Source: an uncultured Bacteroidota bacterium (lineage in GTDB: Bacteria > Bacteroidota > Bacteroidia > Bacteroidales > GWA2-32-17). From it: DNA of 64,000 bases. Position 1 is the stretch's first letter. Each line of letters opens with the position of its first letter. A program made the translations under genes and the position numbers. Positions 53,670 to 63,404 of the stretch are shown here, one piece after another. Below the pieces are notes generated by a model. The model saw only the letters and a list, made by a program, of their open reading frames with translations. It was not told the DNA's origin and made no database searches. The stretch is from the NCBI GenBank assembly GCA_903837285.1, contig CAILUD010000117.1:1-64000 (forward strand), in the 5' to 3' direction.

Positions 53670-54542
53670 TTAATCTTTTCTTATATATTTTTCGGTTATT
53701 TTAAAAGGAAAGCTAATATCGGAGTTAACAGTAATTTTGTTATATTTAATCTCGGTACTCATTTGTTTATCTATTGCCAATACGTCTATTTTTAGAACTG
53801 AGGGCATAACCTTAGTATTAACATCAATAAAGTCGGAATATTGAATGTTGAGTGATCTTTTTTCATTGTAATCATTAATATTTACCTTCGAAACTTTAAA
53901 TATTTCGGGTGCAATAGTTAGTGTTTCTACAATAAAATCAACCGTTCTGTTCTTTTTTAAATATTTTTTTATTTTGTGTTTTCTTTGAGTTTTTAAAACA
54001 TACATATTAGAATCTGTTGACGAAATAAATGTTTTTCGGAAAACATCTTTTTCTCTGTTTTCTGAATTAAGCCTCTCATTATTTTCTTCGTCTGTTTCTG
54101 AATAAAGAAAGACTTCATTTGTTAAAATTGCCTGTATGTCTTTAAAAGAAAGATCTGTTTGAAATTTAGTATCAAAATAATCATAAGATTTTATAGAATA
54201 TTCTTTTTGTAAAATATTTAAAAACATTATACTATCAGGTGTGAATTGTATTTTATATGCATCAATACCTAGTGGTGCAATACTAATCCATATAAGGCTG
54301 TCCTTTTTAATTCTAAGCGTACCACCTACAGATTTGTCAATATCATCGAGCTTAATATTAACATCGAATTTAATTGATATCGTGTTAAACGGTAAATAGT
54401 TTTCGGTAACTAGTGAATATAATTTTCCAGCTCCCATTTGACGAACTTTCTCTGAACTTATATGACGTGTTTGCTTACAAGAAATCATTGTAACAACTAT
54501 TACAAAAAGAATAAAAAAAGTTATATGTTTATTTAATTTCAC
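53670..54542 (-). CDS. DUF4292 family lipoprotein
   Basis: 290 residues with a lipobox (VTMISCKQT) after a hydrophobic signal. The mature protein resembles the LolA/LolB-like DUF4292 family of Bacteroidota: VTENYLPFNTISIKFDVNIK, KDSLIWISIAPLGIDAYKIQ, PDSIMFLNILQKEYSIKSYDYF. Likely periplasmic-side lipoprotein; a role in lipid or lipoprotein handling is inference. It directly abuts the TPR gene (no spacer) and the EnvC-like gene, so these three form one unit. Confidence 0.88.
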   Translation of the reverse strand: MKLNKHITFFILFVIVVTMISCKQTRHISSEKVRQMGAGKLYSLVTENYLPFNTISIKFDVNIKLDDIDKSVGGTLRIKKDSLIWISIAPLGIDAYKIQFTPDSIMFLNILQKEYSIKSYDYFDTKFQTDLSFKDIQAILTNEVFLYSETDEENNERLNSENREKDVFRKTFISSTDSNMYVLKTQRKHKIKKYLKKNRTVDFIVETLTIAPEIFKVSKVNINDYNEKRSLNIQYSDFIDVNTKVMPSVLKIDVLAIDKQMSTEIKYNKITVNSDISFPFKITEKYIRKD

Positions 54543-56270
54543 TTATTCAATAATAGTTTTCTGAATTATTTTTTTGTTAAGAAATTCTGAACCTTTTCCA
54601 AGCTTGCTAGCCTCGTTCCAAAGTTCATTTGCCCTTTCTGTTTGCCCAAGCTTAAAAACAATATCGCCATAATGTTCAACAACAACAGCATCATCACTTC
54701 CGCCATATTTATATGCTTTTTCAATTGCCTCTAAAGCTTTTTCGAATTTGTTTTGTTTGTATAAAACCCACGCGTATGTGTCCAGGTATGTTGCGCTTTT
54801 AGGTTCAAGTTCAACACAAATTAAACTCATGCGCTCTGCTTTATCAAGACTGTCGCCACGTTGCGAAAGATAATAGCTGTAATTATTTAATATTATTTTG
54901 TTACTCTTATCAATTTTCAATACTTGCTCCATAGCGTTATCCGATTCCTTCATTTTACCCAATTTGTTGTATGTGTCGGCAAGTATTGAATACATGTCGG
55001 CTTTAAGAGTTGGGTTATCGGTAACTATTTCAACTCCATATTTAAGTGTTTTCTCGGCAATATCATATTTTTTTAATTTATAAGCCGATAAGCCTTGAAA
55101 ATAATTTAATACTGGTTGGCTCGGAAAATACTCCAATGCTTCGGTACTCTCGTTAAACATTGCAGAGTAGTCGTTTAGGTTACCTTCAATTATTAGTAAT
55201 TGCTCCCAAATTAGGTATTTACTTTTTTCGTTTTTTGCCACAATTCTTAATTGCTCTCTTGCCTCCTCTATTTTTTTATCTTTCATTAAAAAATCGGCAT
55301 AAAGAGTATGAACTTTCGTGTCTTCGGGATATGTTGTTAGTAGAATTTTAAGCAAATCGTATGATTGTTCTTTAAGCTCTGCGCTTTCGTTACTGAAATT
55401 TAAAAATGTAATCAGCATTTTAATTTTCACGTCAATTTCAACATCGGTGCTGGCAAAAGCAATTTTTAATTCATTAAAAGATTTTTCGTATTCTTTTGTT
55501 AGCCTGTAAAAATCAGATAGCGAAAGATGTACTAAGCCATTATGGGCATCAATTTTAAGCATTTCTTCATATATCCCTCTTGCTTTATCGAAATCTCCTT
55601 CAGAAACATATGACTCTGCAAGTATTCCGTAATATCTTACTTCGGTTGGATTGCTTTTAATTAGTTTGCGAATTTCATCGTAAGCTTTTTCTTTATTTCC
55701 TTTTACTAAGTATATGCGTTCCTTTTCTAATGTTACGGTTTCGTTTATACCGTATCTGTCTTCTATGTTTTCGTATGCCTTTAATGCATCGTCGTATTTT
55801 TTAATATAATTATAAAGATTAGCTAATTCATACAGAAAGTCGACTCTGTCGGGATTTTCTTTTAAAAGATCTTTATAAACTGATATTGCTGAATTTGCAT
55901 CATTTGTTTGTTTGTAAAGAACGGCAAGCATTGCCTTGTACCAATTGTTATGGGGATTTAGTTTTACTGCTTTTTTTGCATTTTCGATAGCTGTTTTATA
56001 ATCTTCTTTTTGGACTAATAATGTAGAAAGCTCGTATAGTGTTGCTGCGCTAGCGGGGTCAAGTTTTTTGCATTTTTCATATAAAAATTTTGCTTCTTCA
56101 AAGTTGCCAAGCATTTTTTGCTTTTCTGCTTCCATAAACGAATAGTTAAATTCGTATCGTTCTCTTTCCGACAAAAGATCTTCACTTTTTTCTTTATGTC
56201 GAAAAATACTGCACGAACTTAAAACAGCTGCAATTAAAAGTAAAACAATTATAGAAATTGATTTTATCAT
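54543..56270 (-). CDS. TPR-repeat lipoprotein
   Basis: 575 residues. A lipoprotein signal (MIKSISIIVLLLIAAVLSSCSIF, lipobox LSSC) precedes about fourteen tetratricopeptide units (for example NFEEAKFLYEKCKKLDPAS, DYKTAIENAKKAVKLNPHN, KFEKALEAIEKAYKYGGSD). Such proteins act as scaffolds. The gene follows the nucleotidyltransferase by 4 bases and abuts the DUF4292 gene; this trio with dut nearby is a recurring arrangement in this phylum from my recollection. Partner unknown. Confidence 0.9.
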   Translation of the reverse strand: MIKSISIIVLLLIAAVLSSCSIFRHKEKSEDLLSERERYEFNYSFMEAEKQKMLGNFEEAKFLYEKCKKLDPASAATLYELSTLLVQKEDYKTAIENAKKAVKLNPHNNWYKAMLAVLYKQTNDANSAISVYKDLLKENPDRVDFLYELANLYNYIKKYDDALKAYENIEDRYGINETVTLEKERIYLVKGNKEKAYDEIRKLIKSNPTEVRYYGILAESYVSEGDFDKARGIYEEMLKIDAHNGLVHLSLSDFYRLTKEYEKSFNELKIAFASTDVEIDVKIKMLITFLNFSNESAELKEQSYDLLKILLTTYPEDTKVHTLYADFLMKDKKIEEAREQLRIVAKNEKSKYLIWEQLLIIEGNLNDYSAMFNESTEALEYFPSQPVLNYFQGLSAYKLKKYDIAEKTLKYGVEIVTDNPTLKADMYSILADTYNKLGKMKESDNAMEQVLKIDKSNKIILNNYSYYLSQRGDSLDKAERMSLICVELEPKSATYLDTYAWVLYKQNKFEKALEAIEKAYKYGGSDDAVVVEHYGDIVFKLGQTERANELWNEASKLGKGSEFLNKKIIQKTIIE

Positions 56271-56274
56271 TTAC

Positions 56275-57279
56275 TTATCTGTGAAGTGAAGTGTAATCGC
56301 CAATATTTACTTCTGATGAATTACCATGAAGTTCGGTATGATTTCCTATAATTGAATTATGTACAGTAATTCCTTCAATATAAGAATAGCGTTGAACAAT
56401 GCTATCCCTGATAATAGAATTTTTTATTGTAGTATGTTTTCCAACGGAAAGATGTGGTCCCAATACGCAATTTTCAATTTTAGCTTCGTGTCCAATAAAA
56501 CATGGAGGGATAATTATAGAATTAATAATTTCGGCGTCGTCAGAAATTAACTCATCTGGTGGACTTAGTTCCAAAATTCTTTTTGTTGTGTATAATGTTG
56601 CCTCTTTGTTACCGCAGTCAAACCATTCTTTTACCTGACTGGTAAGTAATTTCATTCCTTTGTTTTTCATGTTCTGAAGAGCATCGGTAAGTTGATATTC
56701 TCCATTAACAACGATATTTTTATCAACTAAGTATTGCAATTCATTTTTAAGATTCTCTCCATCTTTAAAATAATATATGCCAATAATTGCAAGATCTGAA
56801 ACAAATGTTTTCGGTTTTTCGATAAAATCTGAAATTGCACCATCGTTACCTAATTTTACAACACCGAACGAACTTGGATCTGCAACCTGATGAACCCAGA
56901 TGATACTTTCTGCATCATTTTCGAGTTTAAATTCTGCTCTAAAAAGTGTGTCGGCAAAAGCAACAATTACTTTTCCGGATAGCGAAGGCGCAGCACATAA
57001 AACAGCGTGAGCAGTACCAAGTGGTTGCGATTGATAATAAATTTTTGGTGTAATGCCCATATCTGTTGCAATGGAACAGAGACTTTCCTCTACTTCTTTT
57101 CCAAAGTCGCCAATTACAAAAGCAATTTCTTCTATTGGTTCAGAAGAAATTTTTGCAAGATCTTCAACTAATCTTTGTACTATTGGTTTTCCTGCAATTG
57201 GTATCAATGGCTTAGGAACAGTTAATGTGTGTGGGCGCATACGCTTACCCATACCTGCCATTGGAATTATTATTTTCAT
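56275..57279 (-). CDS. Sugar-phosphate nucleotidyltransferase with left-handed beta-helix tail
   Basis: 334 residues. The nucleotidyltransferase domain has the signature MKIIIPMAGMGKRMRPHTLTVPKPLIPIAGKPI, the metal-binding VAFADTLF and the sugar-binding NGEYQLTDALQNM and KEWFDCGNKEATL. From about 245 hexapeptide repeats (CFIGHEAKIENCVLGPHLSVGKHTTIKNSIIRDSI) form a beta helix. It should activate a sugar-1-phosphate as an NDP-sugar for polysaccharide; which sugar is not clear (glucose-1-phosphate thymidylyl/uridylyl type). The four-helix-bundle gene lies just upstream. Confidence 0.9.
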   Translation of the reverse strand: MKIIIPMAGMGKRMRPHTLTVPKPLIPIAGKPIVQRLVEDLAKISSEPIEEIAFVIGDFGKEVEESLCSIATDMGITPKIYYQSQPLGTAHAVLCAAPSLSGKVIVAFADTLFRAEFKLENDAESIIWVHQVADPSSFGVVKLGNDGAISDFIEKPKTFVSDLAIIGIYYFKDGENLKNELQYLVDKNIVVNGEYQLTDALQNMKNKGMKLLTSQVKEWFDCGNKEATLYTTKRILELSPPDELISDDAEIINSIIIPPCFIGHEAKIENCVLGPHLSVGKHTTIKNSIIRDSIVQRYSYIEGITVHNSIIGNHTELHGNSSEVNIGDYTSLHR

Positions 57280-57346
57280 TATTTTAAGAGTTGAGTTGTA
57301 AAATCTAATTTTATATTGTTTCTTATGTTATTTAGAAATTAATTAA

Positions 57347-57721
57347 TTAATAATTAGGTTTTTCTTCATTGTTTTTTTGAGCAGTAGCAGCGCTTTTTAC
57401 AAAGATTGAGATCAACTCATTGTTTTCCTTCAAAATTAATTTAATTTTTTCTTCTGAGTTATATAGTTTCGACAGATATATTATCTTCAAACAAACATGA
57501 CTTTCCCTAAGTTCTTTAAGCGCTATTTTTATTTTATGTATAAAATCCTTTCTTGATTCACCACTTTGAGCTTCTCCATAATTTAACGCTGGTGAAATAC
57601 CCGAACGTAACAATTGACCTGACAAATAGGTAGCGGCTTTTGTATTAGGCATCGATTCGCATATTTCAATAATGAACACAGCAAATTTTATTAATCTTTC
57701 TTCTAAATCAAATTTATTCAT
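57347..57721 (-). CDS. Four-helix-bundle protein (S23/IVS-encoded family)
   Basis: 124 residues, all helical, with the family core NYGEAQSGESRKDFIHKIKIALKELRESHVCL preceded by ATYLSGQLLRSGISPAL. Relatives are encoded in intervening sequences of 23S rRNA and, as Avd, in diversity-generating retroelements; most are free-standing and of unknown function, with a suggested nucleic-acid-binding role. It interrupts the dut-nucleotidyltransferase stretch of the envelope operon and has a repeat array on its upstream side. No reverse transcriptase is present. Confidence 0.9.
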   Translation of the reverse strand: MNKFDLEERLIKFAVFIIEICESMPNTKAATYLSGQLLRSGISPALNYGEAQSGESRKDFIHKIKIALKELRESHVCLKIIYLSKLYNSEEKIKLILKENNELISIFVKSAATAQKNNEEKPNY

Positions 57722-57731
57722 TCTTCATTTT

Positions 57732-57980
57732 TTTATTTAAGAAAAAGGAACACCGATTTTTGATGTTTACTTCGTAAATCATAAATCCTTGTTCGATATT
57801 CGTTATTCCTTTTTTTTATTTAAGAACAAAGAACATCGATTTCTGATTTTTGATTTTTACTTCGTAAATCATAAATCCTTGTTCGATATTCGTTATTTCT
57901 TTTTTTTATTTAAGAACAAAGAACATCGATTTCTGATTTTTACTTCGTAGATCATATATCCTTGTTCGTTATTCATTTTT
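57732..57980. repeat. Three imperfect tandem repeats, about 70-90 bases each
   Basis: Units beginning at about 57735, 57818 and 57908 (spacings 83 and 90; the last is shorter) share ATTTAAGAACAAAGAACATC, TACTTCGTAAATCATAAATC and CTTGTTCGATATTCGTTATT, each separated by T runs. TTTACTTCGTAAATC can form a small hairpin. It fills the gap between dut and the four-helix-bundle gene. There are no unique spacers, so it is not a CRISPR array. Confidence 0.85.
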
Positions 57981-58415
57981 TTAAAGCTTTCCAGTATGAC
58001 CAAACCCACCTGCACCACGGTCTGTTTCTTCGAGACTTTCTGTATTTTCCCAAACAACAGTTTCGTGTTTTGCTACAACCATCTGGCAAATTCTTTCGCC
58101 GTTTTCAACTGTAAAATTTTCAGCCGAAAGGTTAACAAGAATAACACCAATTTCGCCTCTGTAGTCAGCATCAATGGTTCCTGGGGTATTTAAAACGGAA
58201 ATGCCTTTTTTTAAAGCAAGACCGCTTCTTGGGCGAATTTGTGCTTCATATCCTTTTGGTATTTCAACAAATAATCCGGTTGGAATAAGTTTGCGCTCGA
58301 GTGGTTTTAAAACAACTGCTTCTGTAAGGTTTGCCCTTAAATCCATTCCTGCCGAAAATTCTGTGCTATAAGCAGGATTAGGATGCTGAGATTTATTAAT
58401 TAATTTAACTTGCAT
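57981..58415 (-). CDS. dut: dUTP diphosphatase
   Basis: Hydrolyses dUTP to dUMP, keeping uracil out of DNA and supplying thymidylate synthesis. 144 residues, trimeric dUTPase with all five motifs: [49 protein letters not shown] and the C-terminal [12 protein letters not shown]. It follows the flippase gene by 77 bases in the same direction. Ordinary. Confidence 0.97.
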   Translation of the reverse strand: MQVKLINKSQHPNPAYSTEFSAGMDLRANLTEAVVLKPLERKLIPTGLFVEIPKGYEAQIRPRSGLALKKGISVLNTPGTIDADYRGEIGVILVNLSAENFTVENGERICQMVVAKHETVVWENTESLEETDRGAGGFGHTGKL

Positions 58416-58492
58416 AGTTTGAAATTTAACTTGCTAAATTAATCTAAAAAATTTGAATATCGAAATAGGTAAAAGCGGTGAATAAGAGACGT

Positions 58493-59959
58493 TTAACGTT
58501 TATTAAACTTTTGCTTTAATGATGGTTCCATGAAATATACAAAACCAACATAGGATAAAAGAAGAATTGTATTAATTGACAATGAAATAAATCGGGAATC
58601 TATTTTAATAATCTGAGAGATTATAAATATTACCGAAGCAACTAGGAAATAAAGGCCAATTCTGGTTAATGGATAATTAACCTTATAAAATTGATTGCCA
58701 AGTAAAAATGAAGCAACCATTATTGAAAAATAACAAATCAAAGTAGCCCATGCAGCTCCCATATATCCAATAATTGGAATTAACCATAAGTTTAAAACAA
58801 TAGTTATTGTTGCTCCGAATAATGCAAGGTAAACACCCCAGATTGTTTTATTGTTTAATTTATACCAAATGGAAAGATTGAAAAATATTCCAAGAAATAA
58901 ATTTGCAAGCAAAAGGATTGGAACAACTTTTAAACCTGAGTGATAATCTTTTCCAATGTAACCTTTAACAATATCCAGATAAAGCATTACTCCTAAGAAA
59001 ATAAACAAACCAAAAATTATAAAGTATTTCATTACTTCTGCGTAAAGTTCTTTTGCGTTTTTTTCGTTCGCCTGACTAAAAAAGAATGGTTCGGCAGCAA
59101 ATCGGAATGTTTGTATAAACAGAGTCATTAAAACAGCAAGTTTGTAATTTGCACCATAAATCCCAAGTTGCTCCATTGCCGAAGAACTATCTACAATTAA
59201 TCTTTTAAGCATTACTCTGTCAAATGTTTCATTTACCATACCTGCTAGTCCGGCAACAAGCAAGGGGAGAGAATAAACCATTATTTTTTTCCATAACTTA
59301 GCATCAAAAACCCATTTTACGTACATTGTTGGAATTAGCATTAATACCGTAACAACAATTGCAACTAAATTTGAAATAAAAATATATCCAATGCCAATTG
59401 ATGGGTTAAATAACCAGGTTGGAAGCTGATAACCTTTATTTGTTAGATATGGGCAAAGCAGAATAAAGAATAAATTCAGAACAACTTGTATTGCAATATT
59501 TATAAATTTTAATGCAGCAAATCGTACGGGTCGGTTTTGTTGTCTTAATAAAGCAAAAGGAATTGCAGTTATCGCTTCAAGTCCAATAATTAAGCTAAGC
59601 CAGATTATATATTCGGGATTATTTTCATAACCAAGACTTGCTGCCGTTGGATTTGCGAAAATTACAGAAAAAACAATAAAAGTTATTGAAGAAATAAATA
59701 ATGAAATTAAAGTAGTGGTATAAACTTTTGGGTTTCCTTTTTCGCTTTGCCAGAACTTAAAAAAACCTGTTTCCATTCCATAAGTCAGAATAATACTTAA
59801 GAATGATAAATATGCATACAACTCAGTAACTTTACCATATTCGCTAGGTGGATAAACAGAGGTATATAGCGGCACCAGCAAATAGTTCAGTAATCGTGGA
59901 ACTATACTGCTTAGCCCGTATATTGCGGTTTGTCCTGCTAATTGCTTAAGTTTTCCCAA
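58493..59959 (-). CDS. Oligosaccharide flippase family membrane protein
   Basis: 488 residues from a TTG (MGKLKQLAGQTAIYGLSSIVPRLLNYLLVPLYT), with about fourteen hydrophobic helices and the MOP-superfamily N-terminus. Typical segments are MVNETFDRVMLKRLI and QTFRFAAEPFFFSQANEKNAKELYAEVMKYF. It should export lipid-linked saccharides; it is the second flippase of the window and not a near copy of the one at 26447. First gene of the long leftward envelope operon. Confidence 0.9.
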   Translation of the reverse strand: MGKLKQLAGQTAIYGLSSIVPRLLNYLLVPLYTSVYPPSEYGKVTELYAYLSFLSIILTYGMETGFFKFWQSEKGNPKVYTTTLISLFISSITFIVFSVIFANPTAASLGYENNPEYIIWLSLIIGLEAITAIPFALLRQQNRPVRFAALKFINIAIQVVLNLFFILLCPYLTNKGYQLPTWLFNPSIGIGYIFISNLVAIVVTVLMLIPTMYVKWVFDAKLWKKIMVYSLPLLVAGLAGMVNETFDRVMLKRLIVDSSSAMEQLGIYGANYKLAVLMTLFIQTFRFAAEPFFFSQANEKNAKELYAEVMKYFIIFGLFIFLGVMLYLDIVKGYIGKDYHSGLKVVPILLLANLFLGIFFNLSIWYKLNNKTIWGVYLALFGATITIVLNLWLIPIIGYMGAAWATLICYFSIMVASFLLGNQFYKVNYPLTRIGLYFLVASVIFIISQIIKIDSRFISLSINTILLLSYVGFVYFMEPSLKQKFNKR

Positions 59960-60031
59960 TGGTAAAAATTAATGTGTAAAAATATTAAAACTATTGAAAC
60001 TACTTCTGTTTTATTAAAAATTTTATAAAAC

Positions 60032-60062
60032 AAAAATGCCGGATTATTTCACCGGCATTTTT
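60032..60062. terminator. Bidirectional terminator between the S74 gene and the flippase gene
   Basis: A perfect 11-bp stem AAAAATGCCGG / CCGGCATTTTT with a 9-base loop, flanked by T runs on both strands. It stops the minus-strand S74 gene 28 bases after its end. Confidence 0.85.
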
Positions 60063-60089
60063 TTTATTGGAAAAGTTCTGTATAAATTG

Positions 60090-62096
60090 TTATTTGTTAG
60101 CAGAAATGATAATTGTTTTTAAATTTTCCATGTCAATTTTTAATTTGTTAATTTCTTCAAGCATTTTTTTATTTTCATTAACAAGTTCTTTTATTGCAAT
60201 CATACTTACTCCTGAAACGTCTGTTGCAGAAAGATATTTACCCAAATCTTCTTTAACACTTAAATCGCCGGTTCCAAATGCCTGATAAAAATCTTCGGCA
60301 AATGGCCCTATATGGTATTCCTGTGTTTCTTTATAAAACCATCCTTTTAAATCCATTGCAGCAATTTTATTTAAAACATCTTGTCCGTTTAAATCAACAA
60401 ATCTGTCTTTAAAACTTCGCGATGAACCGGCAGTCCAGACACCCCCCGCAGTTAAGAATGCTCCATTTCCATTGGCCGTTGTTGTACCAACTTGCAAAGG
60501 ATAGGTAGAAGCCAGGCGATGAAAGGCAATTCTGTTAGTTGAAAAATCTCCATGGACTAAAGGTGTTGTTGAATTATTAGAGTTTTCAATATATAATTTA
60601 TTTGAGAGTGTTTCTGAATATCCGGCCATATAACCCAAACAAACGTTGCCCGTTCCTGTAATATTGCTGTACCCTGCATTATCTCCAATGTATGTATTGT
60701 TATCACCAGTTGTGTTTAATCTTCCGGAATAATATCCCATAAAAACATTATGACTACCGGTTGTATTTCCGTCGGCACTTCTCCATCCTGCAAAAAGATT
60801 ATAATTTCCTGTTGTATTTCCATCGGCAACATTACACCCTAAAAAGGTATTCCATCCACCCGAACCAGCTCCAGAAGATGTTCCAATAATTACACTATTT
60901 CCACCGGTAAAATTTGTGCCGGCGAAACTGCCAACCATAACATTGTTTGATCCACCTGTTGAATTTCTTCCTGTAAATCTTCCTATCATAACATTATCTG
61001 GTCCACTTGTAAATTTGCCAGCTTCTGCACCAATACAAACAGCTCCGAATTGACCAGAATAAGTGTAACCACTTTGATAGCCAATAAAAACATTTTGTCC
61101 GCCAGTATTGTTTGAGAATCCGCTTTGATATCCCATAAACACGTTTTCGCTACCCCAGATATTGCCTTTTCCAGCTTCATATCCTATTACAATGTTTGAT
61201 GTTCCGGTTTGAAGCGAACTGTCTGCTTTGTATCCAAAGGTAGAATTATATAATCCTGTGGTAACATTATCCCCGGAATTATGACCAATAAAATAATTGC
61301 TTCTGTTTAATCTTAGATAACTTGATGAAGTTCCACTTCCAATGTTTTCTACTCCAAAACCTGCTATAGTATCGGTGGTCCAAATTCTTGTGCTGTCTGG
61401 AGTTACTCTTAAGTAGTTGTTTGTAATTGCTTTGGCGCTATTTCTCCCGCTAACTGCAAAACCACCACGATTAGATTGTATGGCGTCATCGTTAACAAAA
61501 ACGTTTACGCTGTCTTCATAAACAGCAAAAATAGTTTGTCCTGTTTTATTTTTTACCTCAAAAAGCGGATCAGATGGACTGGCAAAATTGTCACCTTGAA
61601 CCACAAGTTTTCCAGGAGGTGTTGAAGTTCCTATTCCAACATTTCGTGTATTTGTATTGTAAATATTATTCCCGTTAATATTCCATAAAGTATCTGCGTT
61701 CCCTGCTGTTTTTGCATATAATGCATATGGAACACTTAATAATTCTGAAGTTCCGGAAACAATATAATTTGTGCCGCCAATTGGATCTAATTCTACTTTG
61801 ATAAAAAATGGACCAGAACTCCAGTTTATAGCAGAGAAGGATACCGGGTTTGTACTGCCAACTTCTAAATTTGCAATACCAAATTCATTGGTTGTTGGTG
61901 TAAATGTTTCTGTGCAAACAGATGCACCCGCTGCACTACTTTGTAAAATGCTTATTCTTATACCTACCAGGGTATTTGCAATAATTTGTCCACCACTATT
62001 TCTAACTACAGCCTGATATTTAAAACCGTTTGGCGATTGACTAAAAACATTTACAGAAAGTAAAATGATGGTTAGAACTGTTAAGAGATTTTTCAT
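60090..62096 (-). CDS. Fibre-like secreted protein with C-terminal S74 chaperone domain
   Basis: 668 residues. A signal peptide (MKNLLTVLTIILLSVNVFSQ), an N-terminal beta domain (PNGFKYQAVVRNSGGQIIAN) found in many Bacteroidota surface proteins, a long region of YadA-head-like repeats (NVFIGYQSGY, NTFLGCNVADGNTTGNYN, GYYSGRLNTTGDNNTYIG), and an intramolecular chaperone (peptidase S74) with the Ser-Lys pair in SSRSFKDRF, ending in a short trimer-type coiled coil (NENKKMLEEINKLKID). It should form a trimeric surface fibre and cut off its own chaperone. No T9SS tail is visible. Confidence 0.88.
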   Translation of the reverse strand: MKNLLTVLTIILLSVNVFSQSPNGFKYQAVVRNSGGQIIANTLVGIRISILQSSAAGASVCTETFTPTTNEFGIANLEVGSTNPVSFSAINWSSGPFFIKVELDPIGGTNYIVSGTSELLSVPYALYAKTAGNADTLWNINGNNIYNTNTRNVGIGTSTPPGKLVVQGDNFASPSDPLFEVKNKTGQTIFAVYEDSVNVFVNDDAIQSNRGGFAVSGRNSAKAITNNYLRVTPDSTRIWTTDTIAGFGVENIGSGTSSSYLRLNRSNYFIGHNSGDNVTTGLYNSTFGYKADSSLQTGTSNIVIGYEAGKGNIWGSENVFMGYQSGFSNNTGGQNVFIGYQSGYTYSGQFGAVCIGAEAGKFTSGPDNVMIGRFTGRNSTGGSNNVMVGSFAGTNFTGGNSVIIGTSSGAGSGGWNTFLGCNVADGNTTGNYNLFAGWRSADGNTTGSHNVFMGYYSGRLNTTGDNNTYIGDNAGYSNITGTGNVCLGYMAGYSETLSNKLYIENSNNSTTPLVHGDFSTNRIAFHRLASTYPLQVGTTTANGNGAFLTAGGVWTAGSSRSFKDRFVDLNGQDVLNKIAAMDLKGWFYKETQEYHIGPFAEDFYQAFGTGDLSVKEDLGKYLSATDVSGVSMIAIKELVNENKKMLEEINKLKIDMENLKTIIISANK

Positions 62097-62192
62097 GATT
62101 ATTTATGGTTAATATTTTTAAAATAAAATGCACATACAATTTTACAAAATATATTTATAATTATATGTAGATATATAGTTAAAATTTAATTA

Positions 62193-62221
62193 TTGCTTTA
62201 TCAAATAGTTCATTAACTTTG
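62193..62221 (+). promoter_or_regulatory. Promoter of the glycosyltransferase gene
   Basis: TTG at 62193-62195, an 18-base spacer and TAACTTTG at 62214-62221; leader of about 31 bases. Confidence 0.65.
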
Positions 62222-62258
62222 TATTAAATAGTTTGTTTAGATTAATAAAATTTAAATC

Positions 62259-63320
62259 ATGAAAATATTATACGGTGTTCCCGGCGAAGGAATGGGACAT
62301 GCAACAAGGAGCAAAGTAATAATAACACATTTGTTAAAAGAACATGATGTAAGGGTTGTTTCAAGCTCAAGAGCATATGAGTTTTTAAACAAACAATTTC
62401 CTGGCAGGGTGTATGAAATTAAAGGATTAAACTTTGTTTACAAAGATGGAGGAGTTGAGAAACTTAAAACATTTCAGGCAATTTTAAAAAAATCGCCACA
62501 TGATTTATTTGAAAATTTTAAGGCGTATAAAAAAATTAATAAAGAATTTACTCCGGATATTGTTATAACAGATTTTGAAACTTCGGTATATTTATATGCA
62601 AAATATCTTAAAGTACCTGTAATTGATGTCGACAATATTCAGGTAATAAGCAGATGTAAGCTTGAAATTAAACTTCCAAAGGAAGAAAAGTTTAATTTTA
62701 ATCTTGCAAAAACAATATGCAAATATAGGGTGCCAGATTGCGACAATTATTTGCTTTCAACCTTTTTTGATGCAGAAATAGTAAAAGAAAATACAACTTT
62801 TATTCCGCCAATATTAAGAGATGAAATAATTAATGCAAAAACAGATTATAAAAATCATATTTTGGTTTATCAGACTTCGTCAAGTCAGCAGAATCTTATT
62901 AAAGTTCTAAATGAAGTTGAGGGAGAAAATTTTCTTGTTTATGGCTGTAATATTGATGAAGTAAATGGTAACTGTACTTTAAAGAAATTCAGCGAAACCG
63001 GTTTTATTAAAGATTTAGCTACATCAAAAGCCATAATCTCAAATGGCGGATATTCATTAATAAGTGAAGCAGTATATCTTCATAAACCGATTTGTTCGTT
63101 TCCCATAACAAATCAGTTTGAACAATATATGAATGCTGCATATATTGAAAAATTAAATTATGGGAAACACCTTGCAGAATTTAATTCAAAAGGGGTAATA
63201 GAATTTTTAGCAAAGTTAGATTTATACAAGAAAAACATTAATAATTATAAGCAAAACGGTAACCAAAAAACTTTTAAAGAGCTTGATAATCTTTTGTATA
63301 TTTACATGAATAAAAAATAA
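62259..63320 (+). CDS. Glycosyltransferase of the MJ1255/VC2487 type (GT-B fold)
   Basis: 353 residues with the N-terminal nucleotide-sugar transferase start MKILYGVPGEGMGHATRSKV, IVITDFETSVYLYAKYLKVPVIDVDN, and a C-terminal donor-binding region AIISNGGYSLISEAVYLHKPICSFPITNQFEQYMNA, all typical of the family related to MurG and UDP-glycosyltransferases. Soluble, no membrane segment. Donor and acceptor are unknown. It has its own promoter and is divergent from the S74 gene. Confidence 0.88.
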   Translation: MKILYGVPGEGMGHATRSKVIITHLLKEHDVRVVSSSRAYEFLNKQFPGRVYEIKGLNFVYKDGGVEKLKTFQAILKKSPHDLFENFKAYKKINKEFTPDIVITDFETSVYLYAKYLKVPVIDVDNIQVISRCKLEIKLPKEEKFNFNLAKTICKYRVPDCDNYLLSTFFDAEIVKENTTFIPPILRDEIINAKTDYKNHILVYQTSSSQQNLIKVLNEVEGENFLVYGCNIDEVNGNCTLKKFSETGFIKDLATSKAIISNGGYSLISEAVYLHKPICSFPITNQFEQYMNAAYIEKLNYGKHLAEFNSKGVIEFLAKLDLYKKNINNYKQNGNQKTFKELDNLLYIYMNKK

Positions 63321-63404
63321 TTTGTGATACAAATATGACTAAAGGCAGACAGATATATATGACGATATATAATATATATACAAGTTAGCAAGCATTCTAT
63401 AAAA

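Noticed and set aside
57347-57721. Diversity-generating retroelement (Avd-like helper gene)
   Set aside because: No reverse transcriptase, template repeat or variable repeat is found nearby; only the fold family is shared.
57732-57980. CRISPR array
   Set aside because: The three units are near-identical throughout, with no unique spacers, uneven spacing (83 and 90) and no cas genes.
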